This document shows, piece by piece, positions 58,261 to 64,000 of a stretch of 64,000 bases of DNA (position 1 is its first letter; each line of letters begins with the position of its first letter). The position numbers were made by a program, and so were the translations under genes. The notes beneath the pieces are model-generated. The model ran no database searches, had not been told where the DNA came from, and saw only the letters and a program-made list of their open reading frames with translations. Where the stretch lies: the NCBI GenBank assembly GCA_041984235.1, contig JBHIYN010000017.1:1-64000 (forward strand), given 5' to 3'. The stretch comes from JBHIYN01 sp041984235 (GTDB taxonomy: Bacteria > Pseudomonadota > Gammaproteobacteria > Ga0077536).

Positions 58261-58926
58261 ATGATTTATTCACGGATCATCGAGCTGCTGCTTATGGGTG
58301 GGCCGGTAGTCATCGTCCTCAACCTGTTTTCCCTGGTCGGTCTCACAGTCGTTATCGCCAAGGCTTATCAGTGGTGGCGCCTGCGCCCGCTGCACTCGGC
58401 TACCGTGGCCGAGGCACTGCAGCACCTCGAGCGTGGCGAGCGACAACGCTCGCTGCTGCTGGTCAACGGCCAGGCCAATCCCCGCGCGCAGGTCCTGGCC
58501 CGCACACTGCGCCTGCTGGATGAGGACAGGCTCGATGCCGCGGCGCTGCGTGACGAGGTCCTGCGCGCCGCCCGCGCTGCGATTGCCGACCTCGCCAGCC
58601 ACCTGCGCGTACTCGAGGTCATCGCGAGCCTGGCCCCGCTGCTCGGCTTGTTCGGCACAGTCCTCGGCATGATCGAGGCGTTCCAGGCCATGGAGTCCGC
58701 CGGCAGCGCGGTCAACCCGGCGGTGCTTTCGGGTGGCATCTGGAAGGCCCTGCTGACCACGGCCGCAGGCCTCGCTGTAGCCATACCCTTCGTCCTCGCG
58801 CACGGCTGGTTCGAACGCCGCGTAGAAGTCACCGCCGCGCGCATGCGCGATGACGTCGACCGGGTATTCACCTGCCTCGCGCGCGCGCCACGAGACGCCA
58901 GTCTCGCACACGCACGCCCGGCGTGA
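58261..58926 (+). CDS. exbB: MotA/TolQ/ExbB proton channel protein
   Basis: This 221-aa protein has three membrane spans: VVIVLNLFSLVGLTVVIAKA, a pair around LEVIASLAPLLGLFGTVLGM and GIWKALLTTAAGLAVAIPFV. The last two segments are the ExbB signature helices. With ExbD it uses the proton gradient to energise TonB. It is the first gene of exbB-exbD-exbD-tonB-receptor. No ribosome site is obvious before ATG 58261. The next gene overlaps by four bases (GTGA). Confidence 0.9.
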   Translation: MIYSRIIELLLMGGPVVIVLNLFSLVGLTVVIAKAYQWWRLRPLHSATVAEALQHLERGERQRSLLLVNGQANPRAQVLARTLRLLDEDRLDAAALRDEVLRAARAAIADLASHLRVLEVIASLAPLLGLFGTVLGMIEAFQAMESAGSAVNPAVLSGGIWKALLTTAAGLAVAIPFVLAHGWFERRVEVTAARMRDDVDRVFTCLARAPRDASLAHARPA

Positions 58927-59369
58927 CCGAGGTCATCGATTCCGGCGGCGCACTGTCGGTTGCCGTCCGCCGCCGCACGATCAGCATCACTGCACTGATC
59001 GACATCGTGTTCATCCTGCTCCTGTTCTTCATGCTGAGTTCTAGCTTCGTGCGCGGTAACTCCGTGCAGTTGGAGACACCCGTGTCGAGCGCGACACAAT
59101 CCGCGGTCGACGCCGCGCTGGCGCTCGTACTGGCTTCCGACGGCACGCTGCGCGGCGCCGAGCGTACCCTTGACCTCGGCAACTATCGGCGCCTGGACCG
59201 CTCCGCCCTGCGCGCCGCCAGCGCGGGACGTGAGGTCGTCGTGCACCCGGCGCCGGATGTCGCACTGCAAACCCTCGTCAGCGCAAGCGAAGCCCTCCTG
59301 CGCAGCGGTGTACCACGCGTATCGCTGGGCGACCTTGCGATGAATCAGCACCCGGAACAGCAGCCGTGA
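58923..59369 (+). CDS. exbD: ExbD/TolR-family protein 1
   Basis: This 148-aa protein has one N-terminal membrane helix, ITALIDIVFILLLFFMLSSS, including the conserved aspartate of ExbD/TolR that carries protons, followed by a periplasmic domain. It starts at GTG 58923. A second ExbD-like gene starts at its stop codon. Two different ExbD proteins in one operon are known in several gammaproteobacteria and xanthomonads and may form mixed complexes. Confidence 0.88.
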   Translation: MTEVIDSGGALSVAVRRRTISITALIDIVFILLLFFMLSSSFVRGNSVQLETPVSSATQSAVDAALALVLASDGTLRGAERTLDLGNYRRLDRSALRAASAGREVVVHPAPDVALQTLVSASEALLRSGVPRVSLGDLAMNQHPEQQP

Positions 59370-59779
59370 TGGTCAGCGAGTTGCTACCGGCGCCGCGACC
59401 GCGCGGTACGATCGATGACCAGCTCGTACCGCTGATCAATATCGTCTTCCTGCTGCTGGTCTTCTTCATGGTTGCGGGCCGCATCACACCGCAACTCGAG
59501 ACCAGCGTCGAACCGCCGGTTTCGGCAAGCCGCAAACCGTCGCCCGACGAACCGGCACTGTTGGTGCTCCAACCCGGCGGAACCCTGCTCCTCGCTGGCC
59601 GGCCGATTGGCGTGCCCGACCTGGCACACGTACTGACACCCGGCCGCAACGCGGCAGACGTCACCCTGGCCGCCGACCGTGCCGTGCTCGCCGCCGAACT
59701 GGCACCCGTGCTGCACGAACTGCGTTTGGCCGGTTTCGAGCGGGTGACGCTATACGCGCGCCGCGGACGGGCACACTGA
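59369..59779 (+). CDS. exbD: ExbD/TolR-family protein 2
   Basis: This 136-aa protein repeats the ExbD plan with DDQLVPLINIVFLLLVFFMVAG: the membrane aspartate is replaced by asparagine in LINIVFLL, at the position of LIDIVF in the first ExbD. Loss of that acid should prevent proton transfer by this subunit itself, so it may be structural or regulatory. ATG 59369 overlaps the previous stop as TGATG; a GTG one codon earlier is possible. The tonB gene begins immediately after its stop. Confidence 0.85.
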   Translation: MVSELLPAPRPRGTIDDQLVPLINIVFLLLVFFMVAGRITPQLETSVEPPVSASRKPSPDEPALLVLQPGGTLLLAGRPIGVPDLAHVLTPGRNAADVTLAADRAVLAAELAPVLHELRLAGFERVTLYARRGRAH

Positions 59780-60694
59780 ATGGAGCGTTTGCCCTGGCGC
59801 GGCGCTTTCGTCGCCGCGCTCACCGTTCACCTTGCTCTGGGCGTGAGCTTCGTGGTGGAGCCGGCGGCCCGGCCGTTAACCGTCGACGCAGCCGGCGATG
59901 ACAGCGTGACCGTCGGTCTGGCCGCGTCAGGCAGTGCCAACATCGAGGCGGAGCCTGCCACGCCACCGTCCCCCGACAAACCACCCGCAAAGCCACCCGC
60001 CGACAAGGCGGCGCCGACCGGGAGCCAGGCTGCCGCGGCACCTCGTCCCATTGCTGCCCCGCCTGTACCGCCGACGCCACCCGCCGCCGACGCGGCGGTC
60101 CCACCTGCCCGGTCGCGGCCGGCGCCACCGACACCGGCAAGCCCGGCGGCGCCCCGAGCGCCGAATCGCGAATCGAAACCGCAGTCGCCGGCGGCGGCCA
60201 CCAGGCCGGCACGCGCGCAACCGCAACCCCCGGCACAGCCGCCGGCAGCGGATGACGAATCACCGGTGCCGGCGGCGCGCCGCACGACGACTGCCGCCGC
60301 CACCGCGGCGGCGACGCCGGCTCCTGCACCCGCCACCGTGCCCGCGGCCGGCAAGGGACAGCGCACGACCGCTGCAGGCAACGGACACGGCGATCCCGGC
60401 GCCGCGCGTGATTACTACCGTGAGCTCATGGCCTGGCTCGCCCGCCACAAGGCCTACCCCGCGAGGGCCAAGAAAGCCAAGCACCAGGGCGTGGTCACGC
60501 TCGAGTTTTCTGTCGACCGGGCCGGCCGGGTGGTCTCGGCCCGGGTCAGGCAGAGCTCCGGGCATGCCGCGCTCGACCAGGCGGCACTCGACATGCTCGA
60601 GCGCGCCAACCCGGTTCCCCCGATTCCCGATGCGCTTGCCGTTAAGCGCCTGAGCCTGGCCATCCCCATCGAATTTTCACTCATCACCAAGTAA
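59780..60694 (+). CDS. tonB: TonB energy-transducing protein
   Basis: This 304-aa protein has an N-terminal anchor (GAFVAALTVHLALGVSFVV), a long proline/alanine-rich spacer of about 150 residues, and a C-terminal TonB domain. The domain contains YPARAKKAKHQGVVTLEFSV, RVRQSSGHAALDQAALDML and ERANPVPPIPD. The spacer is rich in P, A, T and R rather than the classical Pro-Glu/Pro-Lys repeats. It spans the periplasm to reach the receptor encoded 23 bases downstream. Confidence 0.92.
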   Translation: MERLPWRGAFVAALTVHLALGVSFVVEPAARPLTVDAAGDDSVTVGLAASGSANIEAEPATPPSPDKPPAKPPADKAAPTGSQAAAAPRPIAAPPVPPTPPAADAAVPPARSRPAPPTPASPAAPRAPNRESKPQSPAAATRPARAQPQPPAQPPAADDESPVPAARRTTTAAATAAATPAPAPATVPAAGKGQRTTAAGNGHGDPGAARDYYRELMAWLARHKAYPARAKKAKHQGVVTLEFSVDRAGRVVSARVRQSSGHAALDQAALDMLERANPVPPIPDALAVKRLSLAIPIEFSLITK

Positions 60695-60717
60695 CCACAA
60701 GGGAGCCGAACATCATC

Positions 60718-63072
60718 ATGTCCAGCAGCAACGCCAGAGCCATTCGCCGTCCTCGGAGCCTGCGACACGCCGAACAGCAAACCACCGTGCAGCAGGGCCG
60801 CAACGCGCTGGCGCTCGGCATCTCCGCCGCCCTCGCCGGTACCGGCGCGCAGGCGCAGGAGGCCGCCACGATCGAACTCGACACACTGCAGATCGAGGAG
60901 CGCACGATCGACACCAACCCGTACGCCGAGCCCGGCGTGCCCTACAAGGCGCGCGTGTCAGGCGATCCGCGCCACGTCAGGGAACTGGCCGAGACGCCGC
61001 AGACCATCACCGTCCTGACCCAGACCCAGTTGCAGGAATCGGGGCGCTCGGATCTGCGGACCATCCTGCAGGCACAGCCGGGCATCACGCTCGGCACGGG
61101 CGAGAACGGCAACGCCTTCGGCGATCGCTACGTAATCCGCGGGCACGAGGCGCGCAGCGACGTGTTCGTCGACGGCCTGCGCGACCCCGGCATGACCACC
61201 CGCGAGAGCTTTGCCGTCGAGCAGGTCGAGATCACCAAGGGTCCCAGTTCGACCTTCGCCGGGCGCGGGTCGACCGGCGGCGCCATCAACAGCGTGACCA
61301 AGCAGGCCAGCACCGAGTACGACTTCACCCGCCTGCAGGCGGGCGGCGGTACCGACAGCTACCGCCGCTTTACGGCAGACAGCAACCAGCGCCTGAGCGA
61401 CCAGCTCGCCGCCCGCATCAACCTGCTGCATGCCTTCGAGGACGTACCCGATCGCTCTCCGGCGGACCGCACGCGCTGGGGCGCGGCGGTGTCCGGTTCC
61501 TATCGCTTCGACGAACGGCTGGAGTTCGTCGCGGATTACTACTTTCTCGACGCCAACGACGATCCTGACCTGGGCACCTACATCGTGCCCAACGGCGGCA
61601 GCCCGGTCGACGACCTGCCCGTGTATACCCAGGACGAGGACTTTCTCGACACCGAAGTGCATACCGCTACGTTTCGCATCCGGTATGCCGTCAACGACTG
61701 GTTGAACATCCATAACGCGACCCGCTACGGCGTCACCGACAACGGCTACGTGGTGACCGGTGCGCGCGGCACGACCCGGGCAGCCGGCGATCCCTTCGCG
61801 CCCGGCGCCGCCACCATCTCGCTGAGCACGCACCAGGGCTGGCAGGAAGTGGATTACCTCGTCAACCAGACCAACCTGTTCGCCGATTTCGGGCTCCTCA
61901 AAATGGAACACCAGGCACTTCTCAGTATCGAGTACTCCGACCTCGGGGTGCGTAACGGGGTGTTCGATGTCACCAACACGGGAGCCACGAACTGTGTCAT
62001 CGCCGGCCGCGGCGGCGCCAATCCCGGCTACTGCTTGCTCGATGCCAGCGGTGCTGCCGTGCCCCAGGCCGATAATCTCCTGCGGCGTCAGATCATGCGC
62101 GGCACCTTCGACTCCGACTACGACATAGAGACGATTTCGGTCGCACTCATGGATACCATCGACATCACGGCGCAATGGTCGCTGTTCCTGGGCGTGCGCC
62201 TGGACAGCTTCGACTATCGCAATGACGTCGTGCTGCGTGGCGATCCCGGGCCGACCCGCTTCTCTTACTCCGACGAACTGTGGAACGGCCATGCCGGCCT
62301 CGTTTACCAGTTCCACCCCGCCGGCAACGTCTACTTCACCTGGAGCACGTCCGCCAATATCAATGGTGGAGAATCCGATGTCGGTGGAAGCTGCGGCTAC
62401 GGGGGGCTGTGCGGCGATACCACCCAGGTACCGGCCAGCGATCCGGAGATGACCACCAACCTGGAGCTAGGCACCAAGTGGAACCTGCTCGGCGGCAAGC
62501 TGCTGGCAAGCGCGGCGCTGTTTCAGATCACAAAGGATGACGTGATGGAGAACGTCGGCAACGACTACGCGACGCTGGGCACGCTCAACACCGGCGAGAA
62601 CCGCGTACGTGGACTGGAGCTTTCGCTGGTCGGCAACCTCACTCCTGAGCTCAGTACGCAGTTCGGCCTCGCGGTCATGTCATCCAAGGTCCGGGATTCG
62701 TTCGATCCGACCAACGTCGGCCTGCGCCTGAGCAACTTCGCCAACGACAGCCTGTTCTGGCAGCTTCGCTACCAGTTCACGCCACGAGTCGCGCTGGGTG
62801 CGACGGTGTCGTACTCGAGCGAGATGTATACCGGTCAACCGGACGCCCCGGCCGGCTACAACGCTGCGCTTGGTGACTACGCCTACGAGGTTCCCGACTA
62901 CACGGTGCTCGACCTGTTCGCGACGTGGGACATCAACAAGCAGGCCCAGGTACGCGTCAACGTCGGTAACGTCACCGACGCGGATTACTACCTCGCGGGG
63001 TACCGCAGTGGCGCGTTTACCTACATTGGCGACGCGCGCAATGCCAGGGTTACGCTGAGCTACACCTTCTGA
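60718..63072 (+). CDS. TonB-dependent siderophore receptor
   Basis: This 784-aa outer-membrane protein has a signal region to about AGTGAQAQEA. The plug domain carries AETPQTITVLTQTQLQESG, YVIRGHEARSDVFVDGLRDP and VEITKGPSSTFAGRGSTGGA. The 22-strand barrel ends VNVGNVTDADYYLAGYRSGA and a terminal aromatic VTLSYTF, the BAM signal. The plug closely resembles catecholate-siderophore receptors such as Fiu. It should bind an iron complex and import it using ExbB/ExbD/TonB from the same operon. GGGAGCC precedes ATG 60718. Confidence 0.92.
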   Translation: MSSSNARAIRRPRSLRHAEQQTTVQQGRNALALGISAALAGTGAQAQEAATIELDTLQIEERTIDTNPYAEPGVPYKARVSGDPRHVRELAETPQTITVLTQTQLQESGRSDLRTILQAQPGITLGTGENGNAFGDRYVIRGHEARSDVFVDGLRDPGMTTRESFAVEQVEITKGPSSTFAGRGSTGGAINSVTKQASTEYDFTRLQAGGGTDSYRRFTADSNQRLSDQLAARINLLHAFEDVPDRSPADRTRWGAAVSGSYRFDERLEFVADYYFLDANDDPDLGTYIVPNGGSPVDDLPVYTQDEDFLDTEVHTATFRIRYAVNDWLNIHNATRYGVTDNGYVVTGARGTTRAAGDPFAPGAATISLSTHQGWQEVDYLVNQTNLFADFGLLKMEHQALLSIEYSDLGVRNGVFDVTNTGATNCVIAGRGGANPGYCLLDASGAAVPQADNLLRRQIMRGTFDSDYDIETISVALMDTIDITAQWSLFLGVRLDSFDYRNDVVLRGDPGPTRFSYSDELWNGHAGLVYQFHPAGNVYFTWSTSANINGGESDVGGSCGYGGLCGDTTQVPASDPEMTTNLELGTKWNLLGGKLLASAALFQITKDDVMENVGNDYATLGTLNTGENRVRGLELSLVGNLTPELSTQFGLAVMSSKVRDSFDPTNVGLRLSNFANDSLFWQLRYQFTPRVALGATVSYSSEMYTGQPDAPAGYNAALGDYAYEVPDYTVLDLFATWDINKQAQVRVNVGNVTDADYYLAGYRSGAFTYIGDARNARVTLSYTF

Positions 63073-63153
63073 GCGCCATGCTCACGGGACGCGCTAGCAC
63101 GGACGACGCGGGGCGGGCTTGCGCCCGCTTCGCGTTGCCGCGACGATGACGCG

Positions 63154-64000
63154 ATGGACGCCGCGACCCACCTGATGTCCAAGCTCGACCGCATCCCGCC
63201 GTCGGTCGTCACGGCGGCGGATTACGCGGCACTGGCCACCGCGCACGTGCCGGAACCCATTCGCGCCTATGTCGATGGCGGCAGCGGCGCGGAGCGTACC
63301 CTCGCAGCCAACCTCGACGCGTTTGCTCGCCGGTCGCTGATCAACCGCGTGCTGCGCGAACTCGGCGACGGCAGCACCGCGACCCGGGTGCTCGGCACGC
63401 GGCTCGCGCACCCGGTCATGCTGGCACCGGTCGCGCACCATGGTCTCGTCCACGCCGAAGCCGAGTGTGCCACTGCGGCCGGTGCCGCCGCTGCCGACGC
63501 ACTCATGGTGGTCAGCACCCTGGCCTCGCGCACGCTGGAAGACATCGCGGCGGCCGGCGACGGACCGAAGTGGTTCCAGCTCTACTGGCAGGGTGACCGC
63601 GCGCGTACGCTGGCACTGGCGGAACGCGCCGTGCGGGCCGGCTACAGCGCCCTGGTCTTCACCGCCGACGCACCGGTGACCAGCGTGCCGGAGCGCGCCT
63701 TGCGTGCCGGCTTCACGCTGCCGCCGCACCTGCTGCCGGCCAACCTGCCGGCAACGCCGCCGCCGCGACCGCTGGAGGCCGGTGCGAGCATCGTCTTCCA
63801 AGGCTACATGATGGACGCGCCGCGCTGGGAGGATGTCGCCTGGCTGGCCGCGCACAGCGGCGTTCCCATGCTGATCAAGGGTGTGCTGCACGCAGACGAC
63901 GCGCGCCGCGCGGTCGATGCCGGGCTCGCTGGGGTCATCGTCTCCAATCATGGCGGACGCACCATCGACGGGCTGCCGGCCAGCCTCGACTGCCTCGCCG
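63154..64000 (+). CDS. FMN-dependent alpha-hydroxy-acid dehydrogenase, partial
   Basis: From ATG 63154 the frame is open to the window edge (282 codons seen). It shows the FMN-binding TIM barrel: YVDGGSGAERTLAANLDAF, HPVMLAPVAHHGLVHAEAE, FQLYWQGDR, ALVFTADAPVTSVPERALRA, MLIKGVLHADDARRAVDAG and VIVSNHGGRTIDG. Members include lactate, glycolate and mandelate dehydrogenases or oxidases. The catalytic histidine lies in SNHGGR. The gene follows the receptor by 81 bases and may be co-transcribed. The 3' end is beyond base 64000. Confidence 0.88.
   Translation, partial: MDAATHLMSKLDRIPPSVVTAADYAALATAHVPEPIRAYVDGGSGAERTLAANLDAFARRSLINRVLRELGDGSTATRVLGTRLAHPVMLAPVAHHGLVHAEAECATAAGAAAADALMVVSTLASRTLEDIAAAGDGPKWFQLYWQGDRARTLALAERAVRAGYSALVFTADAPVTSVPERALRAGFTLPPHLLPANLPATPPPRPLEAGASIVFQGYMMDAPRWEDVAWLAAHSGVPMLIKGVLHADDARRAVDAGLAGVIVSNHGGRTIDGLPASLDCLA

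Noticed and set aside
60958..62316. A 452-codon minus-strand frame opposite the TonB receptor
   Set aside because: The receptor's plug and barrel motifs fix the plus strand as coding; the antisense frame shows no family.

Overview
This is a 64 kb stretch of GC-rich chromosomal DNA from a Gram-negative bacterium, most likely a free-living gammaproteobacterium. The evidence is a TonB/ExbB/ExbD outer-membrane uptake operon, PEP-CTERM (exosortase-sorted) exported proteins, an MHYT-GGDEF-EAL c-di-GMP protein and a catabolic gene set of SDRs, a DUF1329 protein, a haloalkane dehalogenase and a Mo-hydroxylase. The lineage cannot be fixed from sequence alone. No rRNA, complete tRNA or CRISPR array was seen.

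Region 1 (1-6.3 kb) is a decayed integrative element. It holds a frameshifted IS91-type transposase, an AbiEi/AbiEii type IV toxin-antitoxin pair with a clear palindromic operator, a palindrome-rich non-coding island, a helix-turn-helix protein coupled to an AlpA/Xis-like regulator, a 35-nt tRNA 3' end that looks like an att site, an integrase fragment, and a HAD phosphatase cut off by an IS91 scrap. A diverged second copy of the att-side end lies at 14.25-14.5 kb.

Region 2 (6.6-22.6 kb) is a catabolic/accessory patchwork. It has a LysR-controlled operon (NTF2-like protein, SDR, exported alpha/beta hydrolase), broken SDR and MarC genes, an exported propeller protein, SnoaL-like and SDR genes, a 2-oxoglutarate dioxygenase, an HLD-II haloalkane dehalogenase with its full catalytic pentad, a PEP-CTERM relic, the first copy of a 1,174-bp duplication, then an SDR, a DUF1329 protein, a cupin and another 2OG-Fe(II) oxygenase.

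Region 3 (22.9-47.6 kb) is a surface-glycan locus: Wzx-like flippase, a three-domain GT8/methyltransferase/ELM1 protein, MBOAT plus SGNH O-acetylation pair, sulfotransferase, sugar C-methyltransferase, polyprenyl-phosphate-type GT2, a large membrane protein, RfbF, RfbG and a Gfo/Idh/MocA oxidoreductase. The inferred product is a CDP-derived, C-methylated deoxysugar-containing polymer that may be O-acetylated and sulfated. An island at 26.9-32.2 kb interrupts it, carrying four PEP-CTERM-type genes, a gluzincin peptidase, an IS200/RAYT-like relic and the second copy of the duplication; a malonyl-CoA decarboxylase gene follows.

Region 4 (48-64 kb) carries a cyclase-family hydrolase divergent from an amidase, a glycine-rich PEP-CTERM protein, a two-subunit periplasmic Mo-hydroxylase, the MHYT-GGDEF-EAL protein, the exbB-exbD-exbD-tonB-receptor operon behind a palindromic operator, and a partial FMN-dependent alpha-hydroxy-acid dehydrogenase running off the right edge.

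Two features look least described: a 73-75 bp double-hairpin miniature element found twice, each time inside an IS91 transposase gene, and the GT8-methyltransferase-ELM1 fusion in the glycan locus.
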